Below the pieces are notes generated by a model, which saw nothing but the letters and a program-made list of their open reading frames with translations, made no database searches and was not told the DNA's origin. Shown here in pieces: positions 57,440-64,000 of a DNA stretch of 64,000 nucleotides. The DNA lies in contig NZ_JACHMN010000003.1 in the NCBI RefSeq assembly GCF_014204945.1, positions 1,426,001-1,490,000 on the forward strand, in the 5' to 3' direction. The stretch is from Allocatelliglobosispora scoriae (lineage in GTDB: Bacteria; Actinomycetota; Actinomycetes; Mycobacteriales; Micromonosporaceae). Within the stretch, counting starts at the first letter, position 1. Each line of letters begins with the position of its first letter. Both the position numbers and the translations under genes were made by a program.

Positions 57440-58612
57440 ATGGGTCGGCATATCGCGTTCGTCAACGCGCCGCTCACCGGGGAGATCTTCCCGACATTGC
57501 CGATAGTCGATGCGCTGGTCCGGCGGGGGCACCGGGTGACCTACGCGACCGTCCCGGCGCGAGCGGCTGCACTCGAGTCGGTGGGTGCGGAGGTCGTCAC
57601 CTACCGCTCGACGCTACCCGATGATGGCGACCGCGGTCTGTCCCGTCCGGACCGGATGGAGTATGTCCCGATGGTGCGGCGGAATTTCCTCGCCGAGGCG
57701 GCGGCGACCCTGCCGCAGCTCGACGAGGCCTACCGCGACGACGTGCCGGACCTGATCGTCTACCGCACCGCGATGCTCGCCGGGCGGATCCTCACCGCCC
57801 GCTACGGCGTGCCGAGCGTCGAGTTGTGGCCCTACCTCGCCAACAACGAGCACTGGTCGATCAGCCGGCACCTCGCCGTCGCCGATCCCGAGAGCCCGGC
57901 CGGCGTCGCCTTCCGGGCCGACATCGACGAGTTCGTCGCGGCCCAGCTCGACGATCCGAAGGATTTCCACCGCGCCGAGCCGCGCCACCGGCTGATGTTC
58001 TATCCGCGCAGCTTTCAGTACCGGGGTGAGACGTTCGGGGACGGGTTCACCTTCGTCGGTCCGTGCGTCGGGCGGCGGCCCTTCCAGGAGTCCTGGCAGC
58101 CCGGTGGCGGTGACCGTCCGATCGCGCTGATCTCGCTCGGCACCGTCTACAACCGGCACATCCCCTTTTATCGAGCCGCGATGGACGCCTTCGCGGACTC
58201 GTCGTGGCAGGTGCTGCTCGGCATCGGACACCGCACCAGCCCCGCCGAGCTCGGCGACATCCCGGCCAACGTGCACGTCGCGGCCACCGTGCCGCAGTTC
58301 GACATCCTCCGGCACGCCAGCGTCTTCGTCACCCACGCCGGGATGGGCAGCGTGATGGAGGCGCTGCTCTGCGGCGTACCCATGGTGACTGTTCCGCAGA
58401 CCCCGGAGCAGGAGGTCAACGCGGAGCGGGTGGTGGAGCTGGGCGTGGGCGGCCGGCTCGACGCGGACGGGCTGACCGCCGAGGCGCTGCGCGCCGAGGT
58501 GGAGCGCGTCGTCGCCGACGACGCGATGGCCCACCGCCTCGGCGAGCTGCGCCGTGAGGTCCAGGCGTGCGGCGGGGCCGGGCTCGCCGCCGACCTCATC
58601 GAGTCGGTGTGA
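57440..58612 (+). CDS. MGT-type (macrolide) glycosyltransferase
   Basis: 390 residues from ATG 57440, preceded by AGGAGG. GT1 family, GT-B fold. N-terminal HIAFVNAPLTGEIFPTLPIV, then VLLGIGHRT and VHVAATVPQFDILRHASVFV, and the nucleotide-sugar signature VTHAGMGSVMEALLCGVPMV with QTPEQEVNAERV. MGTs glucosylate macrolides, which detoxifies or releases them; natural substrates may differ. Adjacent to an MFS exporter, which fits a resistance pair. Confidence 0.92.
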   Translation: MGRHIAFVNAPLTGEIFPTLPIVDALVRRGHRVTYATVPARAAALESVGAEVVTYRSTLPDDGDRGLSRPDRMEYVPMVRRNFLAEAAATLPQLDEAYRDDVPDLIVYRTAMLAGRILTARYGVPSVELWPYLANNEHWSISRHLAVADPESPAGVAFRADIDEFVAAQLDDPKDFHRAEPRHRLMFYPRSFQYRGETFGDGFTFVGPCVGRRPFQESWQPGGGDRPIALISLGTVYNRHIPFYRAAMDAFADSSWQVLLGIGHRTSPAELGDIPANVHVAATVPQFDILRHASVFVTHAGMGSVMEALLCGVPMVTVPQTPEQEVNAERVVELGVGGRLDADGLTAEALRAEVERVVADDAMAHRLGELRREVQACGGAGLAADLIESV

Positions 58613-58625
58613 CCGGCCGCTCGCC

Positions 58626-58675
58626 AGATCTTGAGTAGTTTCCGTCGTCCTGACAGCGGAAACTACTCAAGATCT
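58626..58675. terminator. 19-bp perfect inverted repeat
   Basis: AGATCTTGAGTAGTTTCCG (58626-58644) and its complement (58657-58675), 12-base loop. It sits between the convergent glycosyltransferase and DUF4193 genes and ends four bases before the DUF4193 stop. Likely bidirectional terminator. Confidence 0.82.
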
Positions 58676-58678
58676 ACG

Positions 58679-58981
58679 CTACGAGCATTCGCGGCAGATG
58701 TCAGCGCCGTTGCGCTGGCCCGCCAACTGTGTGCGGTGATGGACGAGGAAACATCGCGAGCACCGGAATTCGTTTGCTCGCATCGGCACCACGGGCACCG
58801 ACAGCTCTTCGTCGGAGAGGTCGGCGCCGGGCAGCTCGAAAGCCTCCGCCGCCTCTGCCTCGTCGACGTCGACGGCTGCGGACTGGCTTGATGCCCGTCG
58901 TGCCTTGAGTTCCTCGAGGCTGTCCTCTTCGAGGTCGATGGCTGTGCGGCGCGGTGCGTCGTAGTCGGTTGCGCTGGTCAT
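58679..58981 (-). CDS. DUF4193 protein (zinc-ribbon-like)
   Basis: 100 residues from ATG 58981, with GGGAGGGTGA upstream. DUF4193 profile: TDYDAPRRTAIDLEEDSLEE at the N terminus, FELPGADLSDEELSVPVVP in the middle, and a C-terminal four-cysteine cluster (CSRC near residue 75, CREC near the end) that suggests metal binding. Restricted to Actinobacteria; it is often expressed with metabolic control genes, but its function is unknown. Confidence 0.92.
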   Translation of the reverse strand: MTSATDYDAPRRTAIDLEEDSLEELKARRASSQSAAVDVDEAEAAEAFELPGADLSDEELSVPVVPMRANEFRCSRCFLVHHRTQLAGQRNGADICRECS

Positions 58982-59142
58982 CGGTCTCACCCTCCCCGGC
59001 TGTGGTCTGTGGTGTAACGAACGTCGGCGACATTGGGTGTGTTCCCGTGTCCCTACGATGACGCTTGAGTCTCGCTTGAGGTTCATTCATGCCCGCTGGG
59101 CGGAGTGAGTATGACCCCACCCCGCCCAGCAGATTGCGGAGC

Positions 59143-60516
59143 CTACTTGGTCACGGCGTCCTGATTGGGGAGCGCCACGTACGGGAATGTGCCCAGGAAG
59201 GCATGGTCGTTGGCGTCGACACCGTCGCCGAGGGTGTCGAGGCCGGGCGCGCCGAGCAGAACGCCCTCGGCGGCCCGCAGTGTGATGTCGATGACATCGT
59301 CGGCAAGCCGACGCCCGTTGGGGAAGCCGGCGAGGTCGCCGCCGATGACACCGAGGCGGTTCGGTGCCGCGGCGGGCGCGACCCCGAGGTTGAGCCGGAG
59401 CTGCTCGCTCGGCTTGAAGTCCTTCTTCTTCACGTCGCCGTTGAGCAGCTGCGAGTTGAGGTCGGCCTGGACCGGCCCGCACGCCTTGCAGACGCCGGTG
59501 AGGAAGACCTCGACCAGGTCGTTGCGCGGTGTCGCGGGCGCCGGGATGCCGTAGATCGCCTGGACGAGCTTCGGCACCTCCGGGTTGGTGACATAGGACA
59601 GGAACTTGGCGTCCGCCTCCGGCTTGGTGGCGTTGAACTCGTTCTTGCGGCCGACCGGGATGACGACCTCGTTGACGAGCGGCATGCCGAGCCGGGAGAC
59701 CTGCTTCAGCCCGCCCTTGTCGCCGGGGCGCAGGGTGGTCGTCCAGATCCCGACCACCGGGTTCCTCGTGGCGTTGCCCTTGAGCGCGAGCTCGCTCTTG
59801 GGCACCTGGAGCGCGATGGTGTTGACGTTGTAGCCCGACAGCGTGTCCTCGCCGACCTCGGTGAGGTTGCCGCCGTAGAGCAGGTCGAAGACGCGCAGGT
59901 CCAGGAAGAACGGGTCGTCGGCCTGCCCGGCGAAGCTCTTGCCCCCGCCGGGGATGGTCGTGACGGCCTCGGTCGCGAGCGTGCCGTAATTGGGCATCGA
60001 CGCCTTACCGGTGAAGGACGGGGCGACCCTGGCCTTCGTGAGCAGCACCTTCGTACCGGACTTGGTGATCTTCTTCAGTGTGTAGGTCTGGTAGAAGTTC
60101 AGGTCCGGGTCGGTGAGCGAGGTGACCGGGCCGGTGTTGTAGAGGAACGTACCCTTGTTGCGGTAGGCGCTGGAGAACTCCCACCGGTATGTCACGTCCG
60201 GCTTGGCGTCGCCGTCATTGTCGATGTTGATGTCGTGCTGGGTGGCGACCCCGAACGGGTAGAAGTTCGGGCCGCCGTTGGGCTCCTCGAACGGCGTCCA
60301 GTTGGCGATCAGGGTGACCGTGGCGGCATTGTCCGGGCTCACGAAGGCGTAGAGATCGGTGTTGTCCAGCCGGGGCTGCCCGGCGATGAGCGGCGCCTCG
60401 CGGTGCGAGGAGGCGGTGGAGGCCGTCGGCGCCATTGAGGCGAAGCCGGTGGCCGCGAGACCGAGGGCGGCTGCGACGAGCGTGGCCCGCCGGATCCGCG
60501 TCGATCTGGTTGTCAT
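59143..60516 (-). CDS. DUF4331 secreted protein
   Basis: 457 residues from ATG 60516, with GGGGGAAAT upstream. Signal peptide RRATLVAAALGLAATGFASM. The typical family opening SSHREAPLIAGQPRLDNTDL follows it, then YAFVSPDNAATVTLIANW and a beta-rich body; PFFLDLRVFDLLYGGNL is also characteristic. Function unknown; members are exported. Placed divergent to the TPR and metal-transporter genes with only 144 bases between, which suggests joint control. Confidence 0.92.
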   Translation of the reverse strand: MTTRSTRIRRATLVAAALGLAATGFASMAPTASTASSHREAPLIAGQPRLDNTDLYAFVSPDNAATVTLIANWTPFEEPNGGPNFYPFGVATQHDINIDNDGDAKPDVTYRWEFSSAYRNKGTFLYNTGPVTSLTDPDLNFYQTYTLKKITKSGTKVLLTKARVAPSFTGKASMPNYGTLATEAVTTIPGGGKSFAGQADDPFFLDLRVFDLLYGGNLTEVGEDTLSGYNVNTIALQVPKSELALKGNATRNPVVGIWTTTLRPGDKGGLKQVSRLGMPLVNEVVIPVGRKNEFNATKPEADAKFLSYVTNPEVPKLVQAIYGIPAPATPRNDLVEVFLTGVCKACGPVQADLNSQLLNGDVKKKDFKPSEQLRLNLGVAPAAAPNRLGVIGGDLAGFPNGRRLADDVIDITLRAAEGVLLGAPGLDTLGDGVDANDHAFLGTFPYVALPNQDAVTK

Positions 60517-60660
60517 ATTTCCCCCATGGGTTGGCGGGCACATACGGTTATGTGCCTGGAGAGCGCCATCGGGCATTCGTTGTCGAACGCCCGTTGGATG
60601 GGGTCTAATTTGCCCTATTTTTGGGCGTTTCCGAGCCGCCTGGGTGCCGTTTGACGGTGC

Positions 60661-61914
60661 GTGTTGACATCAAGATTGCTGGCCGTCGGTGGCGCGGCCC
60701 TCCTGCTCACCGTGAGCGCCGGGATCGCGCTGCGGCACACCGCCGAAAAGGCGCCGGCCCCGACCGCCCAGACGGCGTCGCCGACCGCGCGCCTGGAGAG
60801 CTTCGTCGCGAAGACCAGGCAGCGCCTCGACCGGGTCCCCGGCGACTGGCCCGGCTGGGCCGAGCTCGGCATGGCCTACGTCCAGCTCGCCCGGGTCGGC
60901 TCCGACCCCGGCAACTACGCCCTCGCCGAGACCGCCCTCGCCAGATCCCTGTCGATCACTCCCGCCGCGTCGAACGCACCCGCCCTCACCGGCCAGGCGG
61001 CGCTCGCGGCCGCGCGCCACGACTTCACCGCGGCGGTCGGGCATGCCCGGTCGGCGGTACGCGTGGACGCCTACTCGGCCGACGCCTACGGCGCCCTCGC
61101 CGACGGTCTCATCGAGCTGGGACGCTATCCGGAGGGCTTCGCGGCGATCGACAGGATGATGGAACTGCGCCCGGACACCTCCTCCTACGGCCGGGCCTCC
61201 TACGCCGCCGAGCTGCGCGGGCAGACCGACCGGGCGAGCGCGCTGATGGAGCAGGCCCGGGAGTTCGCCGCCGACCCCGCCGAGCTCACCTTCGCCCTGC
61301 AGCACCTCGCCGAGCTCGACCTCGGCCGCGGCGACCTCGACGGTGCGGCGGCCACCCTCGACGGTGCGCTCGCCCGGTTCCCCGGGCACCCGCCGCTCGT
61401 CGTGGCACATGCCCGGCTGCTCGCCGCCCGGGGTGAGACCGCCCGTGCCATCGAGGAGCTGCGCCCGATCGTGGCCCGCCTGCCCCTCCCCGCGTACGCC
61501 ACCCTCCTCGGCACCCTGCTCGCCACGACCGGCGCGCCGGAGGAGGCCCGGCAGCAGTTCGCCCTGGTCGACGCGGCGCGCCGGCTCGGGGCACCGGACA
61601 TCGACACCGTGCTCTTCGAAGCGGACCACGGCGACCCGGCCCGGGCGGTCCGCGACGCACGCGAGCTGCACCGGGTCCGGGGCTCGATCGGTGCCGACGA
61701 CGCCCTCGCCTGGGCACTGCACTCCGCCGGGCAGGACGCCGAGGCGCTGCGCTGGTCGGACCGGGCACTGCGCCTGGGCACCCGCGACGCGATGCTCCGG
61801 CACCACCGGGCGATGATCCACGAGGCGCTGGGCCACGTCGCGCAGGCGCGAGCCGACCTCGCCGCCGCGCGGGCGATCAACCCGTCCTACCCGGCGATGG
61901 CGGGTGGCCGATGA
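60661..61914 (+). CDS. TPR-repeat exported or membrane-anchored protein
   Basis: 417 residues, GTG start. N-terminal hydrophobic helix (LAVGGAALLLTVSAGIAL) without a clear cleavage site, so anchored or secreted. Tetratricopeptide pattern from about residue 60: WAELGMAYVQLARVG, ALTGQAALAAARHDFTAAVG, AYGALADGLIELGRYPEGFA, and so on. It is coupled to the RcnA-like transporter (ATGA), which suggests a partner role. Confidence 0.87.
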   Translation: MLTSRLLAVGGAALLLTVSAGIALRHTAEKAPAPTAQTASPTARLESFVAKTRQRLDRVPGDWPGWAELGMAYVQLARVGSDPGNYALAETALARSLSITPAASNAPALTGQAALAAARHDFTAAVGHARSAVRVDAYSADAYGALADGLIELGRYPEGFAAIDRMMELRPDTSSYGRASYAAELRGQTDRASALMEQAREFAADPAELTFALQHLAELDLGRGDLDGAAATLDGALARFPGHPPLVVAHARLLAARGETARAIEELRPIVARLPLPAYATLLGTLLATTGAPEEARQQFALVDAARRLGAPDIDTVLFEADHGDPARAVRDARELHRVRGSIGADDALAWALHSAGQDAEALRWSDRALRLGTRDAMLRHHRAMIHEALGHVAQARADLAAARAINPSYPAMAGGR

Positions 61915-63569
61915 TCCGCCGCATGATCGTCCTGCTCGGGGCCGCCGGACTCCTCGTCGCCGGGCTGCTCGCGTCGCCGGTCGCGGCGCACCCGCTCGGC
62001 GACTTCAGCCTCAACCAGGCGGTCGGGCTGCGGCTCACGCCGAACTCCGCCTCGATCGACTACGTGCTGGACCTCGCCGAGCTCGCCCTCGTCGCCGAGC
62101 GGCCCCGGATCGACGGCGGCTACCCGGGGCGGACCTGTGACGCGGCGGCCGAGCGGATCACCCTCGCCGTCGGCGGTCGCCGAGTGGAGCTGCTGGCCAG
62201 GGCGGGCGCCCTGACCTTCCCGGCCGGGGCGGGCGGGCTCGACACGATGCGGCTGGAGTGCCGACTCGTGGCGGACGTCCACATCGCCGCGCCGGTGGAG
62301 ATCTCCCTGCGCAACGACGCGTACGCCGACCGGCTCGGCTGGCGCGAGATCACCGCGCTGGGGGAGGGGGTGGCGCTCGGCGGGTCCGGCGTGCCCGCCT
62401 CCGCCAGTCCCAGTCGGCGGCTGATGGCGTACCCCCCGGGTGGTTCGCGGGATGAGCGCGAGGTGCGGCTGAGCGCGCGGCCCGGGACGGCGGTGGCGGC
62501 GGGCCTCGGCGGGGCCGCCCTCCCCGCCGAGCAGAGCCGGTCGGCGGCGCTGACCGCGTGGTTCACGGCGCTGGTGGGGCGTCCGCAGCTGACGGTGGGG
62601 CTCGGGCTGCTCGGTTTCGCCGGTGCGCTGCTGCTCGGTGCCGGGCACGCGGCGGCGCCGGGGCACGGCAAGACGGTGATGGCGGCCTATATGTTGGGAC
62701 GGCGCGGGCGGCGGCGGCAGGCGCTGACGATCGCGGCCACCGTGACCGCCACGCACACGGCCGGGGTGCTGGTGCTGGGCCTGGTGATCGCCGCCTCGTT
62801 CACGCTGGCGCCGCAGTCGCTCTACCGGTGGCTCGCGGTCGCGAACGGACTGCTCGTCGCGGCGATCGGCGCGGCCCTGCTCCGCCGGGCCCTGCGCGGC
62901 GACGCCGGCCACTCCCACTCCCACGGCGGCCACGCGCACCCCCACCCGCATCCGCACTCCGGCGGCGGCCATGGGCACCCGCACTCCCATGACGGCCATG
63001 CGAGTCTGCCCTCTCGCGACGACCACGCGCATCCGCACGACGACCACTCGCATCCGCACGACGACCACTCGCATCCGCACGACGACCATGCGCGTCCGCA
63101 TGACCAGGACCACGCGCATCCGCATGGCGACCACGGCGATCACACGCACGACGACCACGAGCATTCGCACGACCACGGCGACCACGGGCATTCGCACGAT
63201 CACGATCACGATCACGACCACGACCACGACCACGGGCCGAGTCGGCGGGCGCTGCTCGCGATGGGGTTCGCGGGCGGCATGACGCCGAGCCCGTCGGCGG
63301 TGGTGGTGCTGCTGGGGGCGGCTGCCCTCGGCCGGGCCTGGTACGGCGTGCTGCTCGTCCTCGCCTACGGCGCGGGGATGGCGCTGACCCTGACCGGCGT
63401 CGGTTTTCTGCTGGCCCGCTTCCACGACCGGCTCGGCGGGCTGATCACCGCGGGTCCCGGCGCGCTCCTGCTGCGCCGCGCACCCGTCGTGGCCGCCGCC
63501 GTGGTGGTCCTGGTAGGCCTGGGCGTAGCGGCATTCGCCCTCAACGACCTCACCGGCCTCGTTTTTTAG
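61911..63569 (+). CDS. RcnA/HoxN-like nickel-cobalt transporter with signal peptide and His-rich loop
   Basis: 552 residues. Signal peptide MIVLLGAAGLLVAGLLASPV, then an extracytoplasmic domain to about residue 220. The permease carries GAGHAAAPGHGKTVMAAYML (HxxxPGHGK motif of the family) and GFAGGMTPSPSAVVVL (the second motif). A loop of about 100 residues between them is extremely His/Asp-rich (HPHDDHS repeats, then HDHDHDHDHD) and would bind Ni or Co. Efflux or uptake cannot be told. The stop codon is inside a palindrome. Confidence 0.92.
   Translation: MIRRMIVLLGAAGLLVAGLLASPVAAHPLGDFSLNQAVGLRLTPNSASIDYVLDLAELALVAERPRIDGGYPGRTCDAAAERITLAVGGRRVELLARAGALTFPAGAGGLDTMRLECRLVADVHIAAPVEISLRNDAYADRLGWREITALGEGVALGGSGVPASASPSRRLMAYPPGGSRDEREVRLSARPGTAVAAGLGGAALPAEQSRSAALTAWFTALVGRPQLTVGLGLLGFAGALLLGAGHAAAPGHGKTVMAAYMLGRRGRRRQALTIAATVTATHTAGVLVLGLVIAASFTLAPQSLYRWLAVANGLLVAAIGAALLRRALRGDAGHSHSHGGHAHPHPHPHSGGGHGHPHSHDGHASLPSRDDHAHPHDDHSHPHDDHSHPHDDHARPHDQDHAHPHGDHGDHTHDDHEHSHDHGDHGHSHDHDHDHDHDHDHGPSRRALLAMGFAGGMTPSPSAVVVLLGAAALGRAWYGVLLVLAYGAGMALTLTGVGFLLARFHDRLGGLITAGPGALLLRRAPVVAAAVVVLVGLGVAAFALNDLTGLVF
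63018..63101. repeat. Four 21-bp tandem repeats in the His-rich loop
   Basis: Units at 63018, 63039, 63060 and 63081 with consensus GACGACCACTCGCATCCGCA plus C. The second and third are identical. They encode DDHSHPH. Lengths that are multiples of three allow copy-number change. Confidence 0.88.
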
Positions 63570-63599
63570 GACCGACTCTTCAAGAGTTGGTCCTAAAAA
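63563..63599. repeat. Dispersed palindrome with A/T ends, includes the RcnA-like stop
   Basis: TTTTTAGGACCGACTCTT (63563-63580), central C, AAGAGTTGGTCCTAAAAA (63582-63599), with one mismatch. It carries the stop codon TAG (63567-63569). The T/A runs make it a likely intrinsic terminator. Confidence 0.85.
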
Positions 63600-63617
63600 T
63601 GCGCGCCGACGGACGGA

Positions 63618-63658
63618 CGTCCTTCGGACCAACTCTTGAAGAGTCGGTCCTAAGGACG
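63618..63658. repeat. Dispersed palindrome, second copy of the pair
   Basis: Arms of 20 bases (63618-63637 and 63639-63658) around one G, two mismatches; core CAACTCTT-G-AAGAGTCG. It lies 18 bases after the 63563 copy, before the convergent MerR-like gene, so each gene end has its own copy. Confidence 0.85.
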
Positions 63659-63678
63659 GCGACGGGAACGCACAAGAT

Positions 63679-64000
63679 TCACAGTGCGGCGCGCTGGACC
63701 GGGCGGGGGAGCGGGGGTGCCGCCGTCACCAGGGCCACCGCCTCGCTCAGGTTCCTCGGACGGGGGATCCCGGCGGGCAGGTCCAGCCAGCCGGGGCCGG
63801 CGGCGACGATGAGCTTGGGCCGGGGCCGGGTCGCCGCGACCTCGGCGAGCTGCCGGTGATCGCCGGTCTCGGTCGTCTGCGACCAGAGGAAGAGCACGTC
63901 GGGGCCGGTACGGCGGATCGTCGCCTGCAGCGCGGCGGGCGGCACCCGGGCACCCAGGACGCGCGTGGCGACACCGCGCTCGCTCAGCGCGGCCGAGAGC
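63679..64000 (-). CDS. MerR/B12-binding-domain-like regulator, C-terminal part only
   Basis: Only the last 107 residues or so are in the window; the start is to the right. The visible part resembles the cobalamin-binding half of MerR-type actinobacterial regulators: ALSERGVATRVLGARVPPAA, TGPDVLFLWSQTTETGDHR, LIVAAGPGWLDLPAGIPRP and SEAVALVTA, which match the pattern V-L-G-A-R-V-P-P and W-S-Q-T. In other members B12 or light may control DNA binding. The DNA-binding end is not visible, so the family is inferred. Confidence 0.78.
   Translation of the reverse strand, partial: LSAALSERGVATRVLGARVPPAALQATIRRTGPDVLFLWSQTTETGDHRQLAEVAATRPRPKLIVAAGPGWLDLPAGIPRPRNLSEAVALVTAAPPLPRPVQRAAL

Noticed and set aside
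62880-63240. CRISPR-like array suspected from the repeats
   Set aside because: Units are directly adjacent without spacers, in frame, and encode the His-rich loop.

Overview
The window is high-GC DNA with actinobacterial codon use. It has frequent GTG starts, many ATGA or GTGA stop/start overlaps, and families typical of Actinobacteria: a DUF4193 protein, TIGR03083/TIGR03084 DinB-like proteins, a DUF7144-like membrane protein and a MerR/B12-binding regulator. A filamentous actinomycete, possibly Micromonosporaceae, is the best guess; the genus cannot be fixed from the sequence alone. No rRNA, tRNA, CRISPR array, transposase or integrase was recognised.

Layout. (1) 1-9079: the edge of a specialised-metabolism locus. 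An NRPS subunit (A-PCP-C, running off the left edge) is translationally coupled to an unusual fusion of a type II thioesterase with a LanB-like (lantibiotic dehydratase glutamylation-type) domain. Across a relatively AT-rich divergent promoter region lies a coupled pair: a protein of unknown family and a methyltransferase-like protein. (2) 9042-20839: a TetR repressor with a clear palindromic operator and a divergent DHA2-type efflux pump, then housekeeping or unlinked genes: cupin, HTH protein, PfkB kinase, epimerase-like protein, YihY, HAD hydrolase, amidase, methyltransferase-like protein, DinB-like protein, SRPBCC protein and a beta-solenoid protein. (3) 20925-28875: a tight six-gene acyl-CoA catabolic operon (TIGR03084 protein, AtuA/DUF1446 protein, carboxyltransferase, biotin carboxylase/BCCP, acyl-CoA dehydrogenase, TetR). 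(4) 29029-34996: an Sfp-type phosphopantetheinyl transferase, which could activate the NRPS carrier protein, and an aspartate/alanine cycle (AspT, AspD, a second AspT). (5) 35260-45409: small mixed genes, a secreted M4 metalloprotease and a histone-H1-like Lys/Ala protein. (6) 45723-54714: a very large secreted subtilase with Kelch-like repeats, a winged-helix regulator divergent from it, a beta-helix lipoprotein, and an ornithine-decarboxylase-like plus homospermidine synthase operon. (7) 54840-64000: EamA and MFS transporters, an MGT-like glycosyltransferase, DUF4193, DUF4331, TPR and RcnA-like metal transporter genes, and the end of a MerR/B12-type regulator.

The most distinctive features are the thioesterase-LanB fusion next to the NRPS, and a dispersed palindromic element (core CAACTCTT-S-AAGAGTTG) seen seven times. 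Two of the seven copies lie in frame at the start of the AtuA gene. A different 48-bp palindrome lies in frame inside the biotin carboxylase gene. Many intergenic spaces carry long perfect inverted repeats, some of which contain the stop codon of the adjacent gene.
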